A stretch of DNA of 28,142 nt from Candidatus Dormiibacterota bacterium (GTDB lineage Bacteria > Chloroflexota > Dormibacteria > Aeolococcales > Aeolococcaceae): assembly GCA_019234035.1 (NCBI GenBank), contig JAFALX010000249.1:1-28142 (forward strand). Reading direction: 5' to 3'. A program made the position numbers and the translations under genes. Within the stretch, counting starts at the first letter, position 1. Every line of letters begins with the position of its first letter. Below the pieces are notes generated by a model. It was not told where the DNA came from and ran no database searches. It worked only from the letters and a program-made list of their open reading frames with translations. Of the stretch, positions 1 through 7,315 are shown in pieces.

Positions 1-2
1 TC

Positions 3-728
3 GCGGTGCTGCCTGTCGATGGGATCTCCCTGGTGGCGGGCGGGTTGAGCCAGGCGCTGAGCATCGCCGCTTCGGCAGAGCCGGGAGGGATCCTCGTACC
101 GCCACCGGTCGCGTACATGCACAAGATCGCGGTGGGTCCGCAGGCCCGCGGCGCCGTCGACATCAGCGACACGCCGGAGAACAACCTGCGGCGCATCGCG
201 TTTGCCATGAACGTGCAGGTGCAGGACCTGACCGTGGTGATGCTGGATCGCCCGCGCCATCAGGCGCTGCTGGAGCGGCTGCGCGGCCTCGGCGCGCGCG
301 TCGCGCTCGCCAGCGACGGCGACGTCGGCATGGCGATGATGGCCGCCTGGCCCGGCTCCGGCATCGACGCGATGATCGGCACCGGCGGCACCAGCGAGGC
401 CATGATCGCGGCGTGCGCCATGCGCTGTCTCGGCGGCGAGCTGCAGTGCCGCCCGTGGGTCCGCCATGAGGAGGAGGCGGCCGCGATGCGCACCGCCGGC
501 TACGACCCCGACGCAGCGCTCGGGATGGACACGCTCGTGCCCGGACGGGAGATCAGTGCTGCGGTGACCGGGGTCAGCGGCGGCGGGCTGTTGCGCGGCG
601 TGCTGTATCACAACTGGTGGGCGGAGACCCACAGCATCGTGATGCGCGCACAGAGCGGCACCGTCCGCGAGATCCTGACCAAACATCATGTCGCGCTCCC
701 TCCGGACGAAGCCGAGCGCGTCCTGTGA
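3..728 (+). CDS. glpX: Class II fructose-1,6-bisphosphatase (GlpX family), 5'-truncated by window edge
   Basis: GlpX-type phosphatases hydrolyse fructose-1,6-bisphosphate (often also sedoheptulose-1,7-bisphosphate) in gluconeogenesis or pentose cycling in the cytoplasm. The visible 241 residues match the family: HKIAVGPQARGAVDI is the family's KIAVGP block, LASDGDVGMAM the central DGD block, and IGTGGTSEAM the GTGGxxEG block carrying a conserved Glu. The frame is open to the window edge, so about 80-100 N-terminal residues are missing and the GTG at position 6 is not a true start. Oddity: the block usually read as DPxEGT appears here as LPVDGIS, so the expected metal-binding Asp is Leu. It could therefore be a diverged or inactive paralogue. 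The stop codon overlaps the GTG start of the next gene (GTGA), implying translational coupling. Confidence 0.85.
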   Translation, partial: AVLPVDGISLVAGGLSQALSIAASAEPGGILVPPPVAYMHKIAVGPQARGAVDISDTPENNLRRIAFAMNVQVQDLTVVMLDRPRHQALLERLRGLGARVALASDGDVGMAMMAAWPGSGIDAMIGTGGTSEAMIAACAMRCLGGELQCRPWVRHEEEAAAMRTAGYDPDAALGMDTLVPGREISAAVTGVSGGGLLRGVLYHNWWAETHSIVMRAQSGTVREILTKHHVALPPDEAERVL

Positions 729-1699
729 CGACGACCGAGGATCCTGCTGAGCTCGTCCGGCTGCGCCCGCCGCCGCCGCTTCCTGTCGACCGCACAGCAG
801 GCGTCATGCCCGCGGAGCTGGAGACGCCGAACGGTCCGCTGCGCGCCGCGCTGTGGATGGCGAGCCGCTCGCTGCTGGTGCTGGGCCGAGCCCGCTATGC
901 ATTTGCGGACGCGCTCGGCCTCGCGATCTACGCACGGCAATCCCAGGCACGCAAGCAGCGGTGCGCCGACAACCACCGCCGGCTGCACCCGGTGATCACG
1001 CAGCAGGAGGCGCGGCGTCGCGCGCGCGGCTCGTATCGCGAGTTCATGCGGATGTCGTTCGACTTCATGTGGGAGTACGCGATGACGCCGGAGCGCATCC
1101 GGCGTCATTACACGGTGCGCGGCCTCGAGCACGTCTGGGACACGATGGACGGCGGCACGGGCGGCGTGTTCGTGCTGGCGCACTACGGTTCCTGGGACGT
1201 CGCAGCGGCGATCGCGCTGTCGATGGGTGTGCCGCTCACAACCGTGATGACCACCGTCGGCGACAGCGAGCTCGCCACGCGCATCGCCGCGTGGGCGCGC
1301 CGGCATCAGGACATGCAGGTCCTCATCACCGGTAAAGGAGCTGCGCGAGGTCTGATCGCCGCCGTACGTCGGCGGCGCTTCGACGCGATCCTCGCCGACA
1401 TTCCCGAACAGGGCGGCCGCGTGCTCGTCGACTTCTGCGGCGGTCCGGTCAACTTCAGCTCCGGGCCCGCGTGGATCGCACGCGTCACCGGTGCACCGAT
1501 CCTCTGCGTGGACTGCTATCGCAACACCGACGGCCGGTATCGCATGGTCATCCACCCGCCGTACTTCGTGACGCGCGAGGACACCGACGCCGAGGTCATG
1601 CAGCGCGTCGCGCGCATCCTTGAACAACAGATTCGACGCACGCCGATGCAGTGGTATCCGTTCGGCAAGGTGTACGCGGACACCGAGCGCCTGGACTGA
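725..1699 (+). CDS. Lysophospholipid acyltransferase family protein (LpxL/PatA-like)
   Basis: Members of this family transfer an acyl chain from acyl-CoA or acyl-ACP to a glycolipid acceptor at the inner face of the membrane: lipid A in LpxL/HtrB, phosphatidylinositol mannosides in actinobacterial PatA. The catalytic HX4D motif is visible as HYGSWD (H153, D158), followed by the later blocks ADIPEQGGRVLVDFCGGP and APILCVDCYR, and the C-terminal MQWYPFGKVY resembles the WFPF-type ending of the family. The GTG at 725 is preferred because it overlaps the glpX stop by four bases and gives 324 residues, close to family size; an ATG at 806 is an alternative. In a high-GC non-LPS-like setting a PIM-type or other glycolipid acyltransferase is more likely than lipid A synthesis, but the acceptor cannot be told from sequence. 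It converges with the plsY-like gene. Confidence 0.85.
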   Translation: MTTTEDPAELVRLRPPPPLPVDRTAGVMPAELETPNGPLRAALWMASRSLLVLGRARYAFADALGLAIYARQSQARKQRCADNHRRLHPVITQQEARRRARGSYREFMRMSFDFMWEYAMTPERIRRHYTVRGLEHVWDTMDGGTGGVFVLAHYGSWDVAAAIALSMGVPLTTVMTTVGDSELATRIAAWARRHQDMQVLITGKGAARGLIAAVRRRRFDAILADIPEQGGRVLVDFCGGPVNFSSGPAWIARVTGAPILCVDCYRNTDGRYRMVIHPPYFVTREDTDAEVMQRVARILEQQIRRTPMQWYPFGKVYADTERLD

Positions 1700-1713
1700 C
1701 GAGCGTCAGCCAG
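1691..1713. terminator. Hairpin spanning convergent stop codons
   Basis: CTGG-a-CTGAC, loop GAGC, GTCAG-CCAG forms a nine-pair stem with one bulged base. It covers the stop codons of both the acyltransferase (plus) and the plsY-like gene (minus), which lie only six bases apart. No T-run follows on either side, so it could be a bidirectional hairpin terminator of the high-GC kind or simply a transcript-stabilising structure. Confidence 0.4.
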
Positions 1714-2392
1714 GTCCGGTCTTCACCCCGGGATCCATGCGCGGGCCGACGAGCGGCCGGCCCGGCCGCGTGTCGAACACGAGGCGGTCCCGCACGAGCT
1801 TCCAGAAGCTGCCATACGCGCGGCGGTCCTCGGGAAGCCCCTCGAGCCGTCGCAGCACCAGAAGGACGAGGATTGCGGTGCAGCCCAGCGCCACGGTCAC
1901 ACCGTTGAAGAAGTACGCGACGATCGGCAGCACGCAGAAGGCGCCGAGCACTGCGAGCGCGATGCGATGGCGCAGCGCGCCGAGTGCGAAGCACACGAGC
2001 ACGGCGATGAATCCGGCAATCGTCAGCGGGCCCACGGCGCCGGTGGCGACGGCGACGCCGCGGCCTCCGTTGAACCGCAGGTAGATGGGCCAGCCGTTGC
2101 CGGCGACGGCGGCCAGCGCGACCAGCACCTGCACGAGAACCGAGAAGCCCAGCAGCCGCGTGACCAGGACCGGCACCACCCCCTGCGCGAACTGCAGCGG
2201 GCCGACGATCGCCGCCAGATCGAATCCCGCATGGCGGTACACGTTGCTCGTGCCGATGTTCCCCGAGCCGTAGCGGCGGACGTCGAGCCCGAACCGCTGC
2301 CAGCGCACGAGCAGCCACCCGGTGGGGATGCCGCCGACGAGATAGCCCATCAGACATGCGGCGATCGCGTGCCAGATGCCGTTCACATCCAT
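1706..2392 (-). CDS. plsY: PlsY-like glycerol-3-phosphate acyltransferase (divergent)
   Basis: PlsY is an integral membrane enzyme that moves an acyl group from acyl-phosphate to the sn-1 position of glycerol-3-phosphate, the first step of phospholipid synthesis. The 228-residue product has the expected multi-pass hydrophobic profile and motif 1, GSGNIGTSNVYR (residues 42-53). Motif 2 is recognisable but altered: NGWPIYLRFNGGRGVA has Asn99 where the family has His and Arg111 where it has Lys. Motif 3, RHxxNIxRL, is not visible; the C-terminus reads LRRLEGLPEDRRAYGSFWK instead. The length is slightly above the usual 200. Start ATG at 2392 sits just before motif 1 at the family's usual distance. 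It is divergent from the degV gene. It may be a paralogue with altered substrate or a second, non-housekeeping copy; the fold assignment is firm, the activity less so. Confidence 0.8.
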   Translation of the reverse strand: MDVNGIWHAIAACLMGYLVGGIPTGWLLVRWQRFGLDVRRYGSGNIGTSNVYRHAGFDLAAIVGPLQFAQGVVPVLVTRLLGFSVLVQVLVALAAVAGNGWPIYLRFNGGRGVAVATGAVGPLTIAGFIAVLVCFALGALRHRIALAVLGAFCVLPIVAYFFNGVTVALGCTAILVLLVLRRLEGLPEDRRAYGSFWKLVRDRLVFDTRPGRPLVGPRMDPGVKTGPG

Positions 2393-2429
2393 GGGCCCAA
2401 TGGTGGAGCAGCGGAGCGTCTCAACGCGG

Positions 2430-2457
2430 ATCGACCCTCGCTGCTGTCACGTATCAT
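2430..2457 (+). promoter_or_regulatory. Weak candidate promoter for the degV gene
   Basis: In the 158-base gap between the divergent plsY-like and degV genes, TATCAT at 2452-2457 resembles a -10 box, with ATCGAC 16 bases upstream as a poor -35. The spacing is right but the -35 match is weak. Nothing else clear is seen in this gap. Confidence 0.22.
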
Positions 2458-2550
2458 CCCAGTTGTGCTGTGGGTAGTTGGGGGTGGGGCGGACCCGCGC
2501 GCTCCGCAGCGCATCATTCGTCGGATGCCGCGCAGGACAGGCGAGGGAGC

Positions 2551-3441
2551 ATGAGCGCGCTGAGGTGTGGGCTCGTCGTCGACGGCAGCGCCGCGCTGGT
2601 GGAGGACGCCGAGCACGGACTTGCGGTGGTGCCGCTGCACATTCAGATCGGCGAGCACGAGTTCGTGGACGCCGGCAACACCGGCACCTACGCGGCCTTC
2701 TACCGCGAGCTGCGCCAGGGCGGCACCCCGACCACGTCGACGCCCGCGCCGGGTGAGTACCTGGACGCGTTCCGCACGCTGGACGCCGAGCACATCGTGT
2801 GTCTGACGATCCCGGCACGCTGGAGCGGCATGTTTCGCTCCGCCACGGTCGCGGCCGAGATGCTCGCCGAAACCGAGGGACGCACACGGGTGACGGTCGT
2901 GGAGACGCCGACCGCGATCGGCGGCCTCGCGCTCGTCGCGCGCGCGGTGGCCGAGGTGTGCGCCTCGGGCGCAGACGTGGAGACCGTGCTCGCCCGGGTG
3001 CGCTCAGCGTCCTCGGACGTGCAGCTGTACGGCGCGCTGATGACGCTGACGTATGTCGCCCGCAGCGGCCGGGTCAACGCGCTCATCGCCGGCATCTCCA
3101 ACTCGCTGCACGTGCGCCCCGTCTTCCGGCTGCAGAACGGAGACCCGGACCGAGTGGCGCTCACGCGCACCGCCTCCGGAGCCGTCGACGCCCTCGAGCG
3201 TGCCGCGATGGAGCGGCTCGACTCCATCCCGCAGTGGCTGCTCGTGTACCACGCGGACGCGGGTGAGGAGGCGGCGGCGCTGGCGAGGCGCCTCTCCGGC
3301 GCGACCAGGGTCGCCCGCACCGAAGTGGTCGAGCTGAGCCCGATCGGTGGCGCCTACACCGGGCCGGGGGCATTCGGCTTCGCCGCGCTGCCCGTCGACG
3401 GCGCGCCGCCGCGCGACGCCGCGGCCTCTCCCGCGTTCTAG
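2551..3441 (+). CDS. DegV family fatty-acid-binding protein (FakB-like)
   Basis: DegV/FakB proteins are soluble carriers that bind a fatty acid and, where FakA is present, present it for phosphorylation to acyl-phosphate, the substrate of PlsY. The 296-residue product has the family signature PTTSTPAPGEY near residue 52 (family form: TSQPSPGEF), then IPARWSGMFRSA (family: SxLSGTYxSA) and the C-terminal IGGAYTGPGAFG (family: VGxHxGPGALG). Start ATG 2551 follows GAGGGAGC and opens directly into the first beta-strand of the fold (LRCGLVVDGSAAL); longer in-frame openings upstream lack family homology. It is divergent from the PlsY-like gene, and together they suggest uptake and use of free fatty acids. 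The ligand is not predictable. The gene stands alone and is followed by a hairpin. Confidence 0.85.
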   Translation: MSALRCGLVVDGSAALVEDAEHGLAVVPLHIQIGEHEFVDAGNTGTYAAFYRELRQGGTPTTSTPAPGEYLDAFRTLDAEHIVCLTIPARWSGMFRSATVAAEMLAETEGRTRVTVVETPTAIGGLALVARAVAEVCASGADVETVLARVRSASSDVQLYGALMTLTYVARSGRVNALIAGISNSLHVRPVFRLQNGDPDRVALTRTASGAVDALERAAMERLDSIPQWLLVYHADAGEEAAALARRLSGATRVARTEVVELSPIGGAYTGPGAFGFAALPVDGAPPRDAAASPAF

Positions 3442-3453
3442 CGCTTCACCGTT

Positions 3454-3470
3454 CCGCGTCGCGGACGCGG
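3454..3470 (+). terminator. Hairpin after the degV gene
   Basis: CCGCGTC, loop GCG, GACGCGG: a perfect seven-base-pair stem 12 bases after the degV stop. There is no T-tract, so intrinsic termination is uncertain; position and stability make it the best candidate for the end of this transcript. Confidence 0.4.
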
Positions 3471-3550
3471 CGCGCGCGTGCCGCGCGGGGCGGAGCGGTT
3501 GGTCGCTTCGGCACAATGATCGCGGAAGGAGAACCGTTTACTTCAGGAAA

Positions 3551-3568
3551 GGGTCGCGTCCCCGACCC
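3551..3568 (-). terminator. Hairpin plus short T-run after the small minus-strand gene
   Basis: Read on the minus strand, GGGTCG, loop GGGACG, CGACCC is followed at once by TTTCCT. The stem starts one base beyond the stop codon of the small minus-strand reading frame at 3570-3734. This is the most terminator-like structure in the window and supports that frame being a transcribed gene. Confidence 0.45.
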
Positions 3569-3569
3569 C

Positions 3570-3734
3570 TCAGGTGCGATGCAGCCCCAACACGAGTGCG
3601 GTCACGAAAATGGCCGTACAGACAACCACCGTGACCACCAGAGCGGGTAGCCGCCAGCGCGGCGGGATGACCGGGACCCAGCTTCCGGTGCGCGGCGGCC
3701 CGAGCTCGCCGTCGATCGAGCGGCGGAGGCGCAT
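3570..3734 (-). CDS. Candidate small single-pass membrane protein
   Basis: A 54-residue frame with one strong hydrophobic segment near its C-terminus (about residues 30-51, LPALVVTVVVCTAIFVTALV) preceded by basic and proline-rich sequence. I recognise no family. Support: it fills an otherwise gene-free gap, most codons end in G or C as in neighbouring genes, it is followed directly by a hairpin with a short T-run on its own strand, and it begins nine bases from the divergent transporter permease start. Against: no convincing ribosome binding site precedes the ATG at 3734, and its promoter would have to lie inside the permease gene. It may be a small accessory membrane protein or a chance frame. 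Confidence 0.45.
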   Translation of the reverse strand: MRLRRSIDGELGPPRTGSWVPVIPPRWRLPALVVTVVVCTAIFVTALVLGLHRT

Positions 3735-3743
3735 GAGCTCATC

Positions 3744-5693
3744 ATGACCGCGGGTCTGATCTTCGGTGCCCTCGTGTTCGGGCTGGCGCAGGGCGGCGCC
3801 ATCGCGCTGCTGGGCGCGGGGATCGTGACCATCCACCGCGGCTCGGGCGTGCTCAACCTCGCGCAGGGTGCCATGGCGATGTTCGCCACGTACATCGCTG
3901 TCGGCGTCGCGGGCGCCAGCGGGATCCACCCGGCGCGCTCGCTGCTGCTCGGCGCGTTCGCCGGCGTCGTCGCCGGCGCCGCGCTCGGGGTGCTCGTCGA
4001 CCGTGTGGCGATGCGCCCGCTCGTGGGGCGGCCCCCGATCGTGCGCATGACCGCGACGCTCGGAGTCCTCTACATCCTGGTCAGCCTCTCGCAGCTCATC
4101 TGGGGCGCCACGACACGGAGCGCGCCGACGCTCTTCGGCGCCGGGGGACACCGCATCGGCGCCGTCGTGATCAGCAACGACTCGATCGGCGTGGCGCTCG
4201 TCGCACTCGCGCTCGCGGTGGGGCTGGGCTACTTCTATCAGCGGACGCGGCTCGGGACGGCCATCCGCGCCGTCGCCGACGACCGCGAGAACGCCGGGCT
4301 CGGTGGCATCCGCGTGCAGTGGGTCGGCAGCGTCTGCTGGGCCCTCGGCGGCGCCGCGGCCGCGATCGCCGGGATCATGCTCTCGCCCACGCTCGGGCTC
4401 AACAGCTTCATCCTCACGCTGCTGGTGATCCAGGCTCTGGCGGCCGCGCTCACGGGCCGCCTGCAGCACCTGCTGCCCACCCTGCTCGGCGGCGTGGGCA
4501 TCGGCGTCCTCACCGCGCTGCTGCGAGCAATCCTCGAGCATGTCACGGCGGCGAGCGCGCCGACGTGGATCAACCTCACCGACGTCCAGGACGGCGTCGC
4601 GCTTGCATGGATGATCGGCGCCATCCTGCTGTGGCGGCGGCGCTCGCGCGACGCCAGCGGGCAGACGCCGAACCGATCCGAGGCGCGCATCGCCGTCGAC
4701 CCCGCGTTTCGCACCGCGTTTCTCGTCGTCGCGGGACTGCTGGCGCTCGTGGTGCCGCTGTTCCTGCACGCGTCGACGCTGTATCTCCTGACGATCGGTG
4801 GTGCGTACGCGATCGCGATTCTCAGCCTGGTGCTGCTCACCGGCATGGGCGGTCAGTTCTCGCTGGCGCAGGCCAGCTTCATGGGAGTCGGCGCATTCGC
4901 GGCGGCACACCTGCTGCGCGACGCGCACATGTCGTACTGGCTTGCGCTGCCGCTCTCCGGACTGATCGCAGCGCCGTTCGGCGCCATCACCGGGTGGATC
5001 ACGCTGCGCGCGCAGGGCGTGATGACCGCGGTGCTCACCCTCGGCGTCGGCAGCGTGATCACCGGGCTCTTTCTGAGCGCGACTGTGAACGGCGGCGGCC
5101 TCGGAAGCCTCACCGTCACGCGGCCGGACGCGCTCAGCGATTCGGTGCGCTACTGCTGGTTCGTGCTCGTCGTGCTCGCAGTGCTGATCGCATTCGTCTC
5201 CGCGCTGCGCACGCGCCGCACCGGCCGGGTCATGCTCGCGGTGCGCGACTCCGAGACCGCTGCGCGCGCGGTCGGCGTCAACCCGTACGGCGTGCGGGTG
5301 ATGGCGTTCTCGCTCAGCGCGTTCATCGCCGGCATCGCGGGCGTGCTCTATGCGGGCACCGGCGGCGTCGCCGCGGTGAACGCCTTCGGGCCCTTCAACT
5401 CCATCGCGCTCGTTGCGTCGGGCGTGGTGGGCGGTCTCGGCAGCGCCGCCGGGGCCGTGATCGGCGGCATCCTGCAGGCGACGGGCCCCAGCTTCGTCAG
5501 CGGACTCCCGGGCCTCAGCCGCCTCGCGGACCCGGGCGACGTCGCCGGCATCCTGCTGGGGGCGCTGCTGCTCGTGCAGGTGATCGCCTTCCCATCCGGG
5601 CTGAGCCGGCCGCTGCTGAAGGCCGAGGCGTGGGTGTCGCGCCGGACACGCGGACAGTTAGGACACAGCGCCACCGCCGCGCCGGTGAGCTGA
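3744..5693 (+). CDS. livHM: Fused LivH-LivM branched-chain amino acid-type ABC permease
   Basis: This 649-residue protein joins two permease subunits of the hydrophobic amino acid uptake family (HAAT) that are usually separate. Residues 1 to about 295 are LivH-like: GLAQGGAIALLGAGIVTIHRG at the start and the cytoplasmic coupling loop ADDRENAGLGGIRVQWVG near residue 177. A basic, polar linker (about 297-322) leads into the LivM-like half, with TGMGGQFSLAQASFMGVGAF and the coupling loop VRDSETAARAVGVNPYGVR near residue 498. Both coupling loops are intact, so both halves should contact ATPase subunits. It heads an operon with two ATPases, an unknown exported protein and a binding protein, so it forms the membrane channel of that system. 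The substrate could be leucine/isoleucine/valine, but relatives import amides, urea or aromatic compounds. Start ATG 3744; GGAGG lies 14 bases upstream, further than ideal. Confidence 0.92.
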   Translation: MTAGLIFGALVFGLAQGGAIALLGAGIVTIHRGSGVLNLAQGAMAMFATYIAVGVAGASGIHPARSLLLGAFAGVVAGAALGVLVDRVAMRPLVGRPPIVRMTATLGVLYILVSLSQLIWGATTRSAPTLFGAGGHRIGAVVISNDSIGVALVALALAVGLGYFYQRTRLGTAIRAVADDRENAGLGGIRVQWVGSVCWALGGAAAAIAGIMLSPTLGLNSFILTLLVIQALAAALTGRLQHLLPTLLGGVGIGVLTALLRAILEHVTAASAPTWINLTDVQDGVALAWMIGAILLWRRRSRDASGQTPNRSEARIAVDPAFRTAFLVVAGLLALVVPLFLHASTLYLLTIGGAYAIAILSLVLLTGMGGQFSLAQASFMGVGAFAAAHLLRDAHMSYWLALPLSGLIAAPFGAITGWITLRAQGVMTAVLTLGVGSVITGLFLSATVNGGGLGSLTVTRPDALSDSVRYCWFVLVVLAVLIAFVSALRTRRTGRVMLAVRDSETAARAVGVNPYGVRVMAFSLSAFIAGIAGVLYAGTGGVAAVNAFGPFNSIALVASGVVGGLGSAAGAVIGGILQATGPSFVSGLPGLSRLADPGDVAGILLGALLLVQVIAFPSGLSRPLLKAEAWVSRRTRGQLGHSATAAPVS

Positions 5694-5703
5694 GGCAGCA
5701 GCG

Positions 5704-6486
5704 ATGGCTCATCTCGAGGTCCGCGACGTCGCCGTCCGCTTCGGCACGACGGCTGCGCTCGACGGTGTCTCGCTCTCCGTCAGCCGCGGCGAGGTCGTCG
5801 GCATCCTCGGACCCAACGGCGCGGGCAAGACGACGCTGCTCGATGTCATCTCCGGCATCGAGCGTCCGCAGAAGGGCGAGATCCGTCTGGGCACTGCCGA
5901 CGTCACGGCGATGCCCGTCGAGGAGCGCGCACGCCTCGGTGTCGCGCGCACGTTTCAGGCGGTCGAGCTGCTGCCGTCGCTGACGGTGGAGGAGAACGTG
6001 CTCCTCGGCTGCCAGTCGCGACAGCGCAGCGGGCTGATCTCAGACGGCCTGCGGCTGCCACGCAGCCGGCGCGCCGAGGTTCTGGCACGGCGCGAGGTGA
6101 TGAGCGTGCTCGACTCGCTCGGCCTCACGCTGCTGCACGAGACGCCGGTCGCGTCGCTGCCGCTGGGCACGCAGCGGATGGTGGAGATCGCACGTGCGCT
6201 GTGCATGCAACCGTCGCTGCTCATGCTGGACGAGGCCGGATCCGGCATGGAGGGCGACATGCTGCGGCGCCTCGGCGCACTCATCGCGCGGCTGGCACGG
6301 TCCGGCACCGCAATCCTGCTCATCGAGCACGACGTCGAGTTCGTTTTGGCCAACTGCGACTTCATCTACATCATCGGCGGCGGCAGGATGCAGGCGCGCG
6401 GCACCGCCGCGGCAATCCGTCGCAGCCCGCTCCTGGCTGACATCTATCTGGGAAGGGCGATCGGTGGCGCAACTGCTGTCGCTTGA
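5704..6486 (+). CDS. livG: LivG-type ABC transporter ATPase
   Basis: Cytoplasmic ATPase subunit (260 residues) energising the fused permease upstream. Visible motifs: Walker A GPNGAGKTT near residue 38, Q-loop ARTFQAVELLPSLTV, an insertion typical of LivG between Q-loop and signature, Walker B LLMLDEAGSGM, and H-loop IEHDVEFV. The ABC signature is degenerate, LPLGTQRMVEIARAL, which fits LivG-type subunits (usually LSYGxQR) more than the LSGGQ consensus, and the usual Pro after the Walker B Glu is Ala. Start ATG 5704 follows GAGG eight bases upstream and lies ten bases after the permease stop. Its last 23 bases overlap the livF start. Confidence 0.92.
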   Translation: MAHLEVRDVAVRFGTTAALDGVSLSVSRGEVVGILGPNGAGKTTLLDVISGIERPQKGEIRLGTADVTAMPVEERARLGVARTFQAVELLPSLTVEENVLLGCQSRQRSGLISDGLRLPRSRRAEVLARREVMSVLDSLGLTLLHETPVASLPLGTQRMVEIARALCMQPSLLMLDEAGSGMEGDMLRRLGALIARLARSGTAILLIEHDVEFVLANCDFIYIIGGGRMQARGTAAAIRRSPLLADIYLGRAIGGATAVA

Positions 6487-7315
6487 GCGCTGCGACGTCA
6501 GCTACGGCCCCGTGCGGGCGCTGACCGGGGTCAGCCTGGACCTGCAGCCCGGCGAGATCGTGGGCGTCGTCGGGGCACTGGGCGCGGGCAAGACGACGCT
6601 GATGCGCGCGCTCGCGGGGCTCGTGCAGCCGAGCCACGGCTCGGTCCGGCTCGACGGTGAGGACATCACCCGTCTGCCGTGGGACGCGCGGGCTCGGCTC
6701 GGCATCGTTCACGTGCCCGCCGGCGGCGGGCTGTTCCCCACGCTGACCGTCGCCGAGAACCTGATGCTCGCCGAGGCGCCGCAGAGCAACGGAGAGCGTC
6801 GCGTCCGGTTGGAGCACATGTTCCCGCTCCTCGTCGAGCGCCGGCGGCAGACCGCAGGATCGCTGAGCGGCGGCGAGCAGCGTCAGCTCGCCGTCGCGCG
6901 CGGGGCGCTGAGCCGGCCGCGCGTGCTGCTGCTCGACGAACCGCTCCTGGGCCTCTCGCCGGTGACGGGCGCAACCGTGATGCGCCTGCTCACGCAGCTC
7001 GGTCGCGAAGGCGTGGCGATCCTCATCTCCGAGGAGCGCCCGACCGACGACCTGCGCGCGCTGGCGGGGCGCCTCGTCGGGCTGCGCGCCGGGCACGTGG
7101 TCGGCGCCGCCGAGGTCATGCCGGCGTTCCCGGGGCAGGTCGCCGGCGGCGGCGATCTCGAACGGGTGGAGGTGGAGATGGTCGGCCTGCCGCTGTCGAC
7201 GCGCGACCGCCGCGCGCTGCAGACGATCGCGCAGGCGCGAGGCATCCCGGTGGGCAGGCTCATCGCCGAGCTCGCGCACCGCCACACCGAGGAGAACGCG
7301 GAGGAGTGGGAGTGA
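6464..7315 (+). CDS. livF: LivF-type ABC ATPase with extra C-terminal ribbon-helix-helix-like domain
   Basis: Second ATPase of the transporter. Walker A is GALGAGKTT (residues 38-46, GPNGAGKTT in most relatives), the signature is LSGGEQRQLAVAR (134-146), and Walker B is LLLDEPLLGLSP (155-166). The switch region ILISEERP lacks a His, as LivF proteins commonly have Gln there. The GTG at 6464 is chosen because GGAAGGG sits just upstream and translation begins immediately with LLSLERCDVSYG, the canonical first strand; it overlaps livG by 23 bases. At 283 residues it is about 45 longer than usual LivF. The surplus (about 234-273) reads VEVEMVGLPLSTRDRRALQT then IAQARGIPVGRLIAELA, the strand-helix-turn-helix pattern of CopG/Arc-type RHH domains. 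An acidic tail ends the protein. This could give dimerisation, DNA binding or regulation; the function is inference. Confidence 0.9.
   Translation: MAQLLSLERCDVSYGPVRALTGVSLDLQPGEIVGVVGALGAGKTTLMRALAGLVQPSHGSVRLDGEDITRLPWDARARLGIVHVPAGGGLFPTLTVAENLMLAEAPQSNGERRVRLEHMFPLLVERRRQTAGSLSGGEQRQLAVARGALSRPRVLLLDEPLLGLSPVTGATVMRLLTQLGREGVAILISEERPTDDLRALAGRLVGLRAGHVVGAAEVMPAFPGQVAGGGDLERVEVEMVGLPLSTRDRRALQTIAQARGIPVGRLIAELAHRHTEENAEEWE

Noticed and set aside
617..724. Upstream extension of the acyltransferase gene
   Set aside because: It overlaps glpX coding sequence and its Arg/Asp-rich translation has no homology; the GTG at 725 fits coupling.
2356..2550. Upstream extension of the degV gene
   Set aside because: It crosses the plsY-like start and gives an unrelated Ser/Trp/Arg-rich leader; the ATG at 2551 has a ribosome binding site and begins at the fold.
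3735..4928. Minus-strand frame opposite the LivHM permease
   Set aside because: Low-complexity His/Arg/Asp/Glu-rich translation antisense to a well-supported gene. Only its last 54 codons (3570-3734) look like a possible gene.
4319..5983. 554-codon plus-strand frame overlapping livHM and livG
   Set aside because: Arg/Ala-rich out-of-frame reading of the permease; no motifs.
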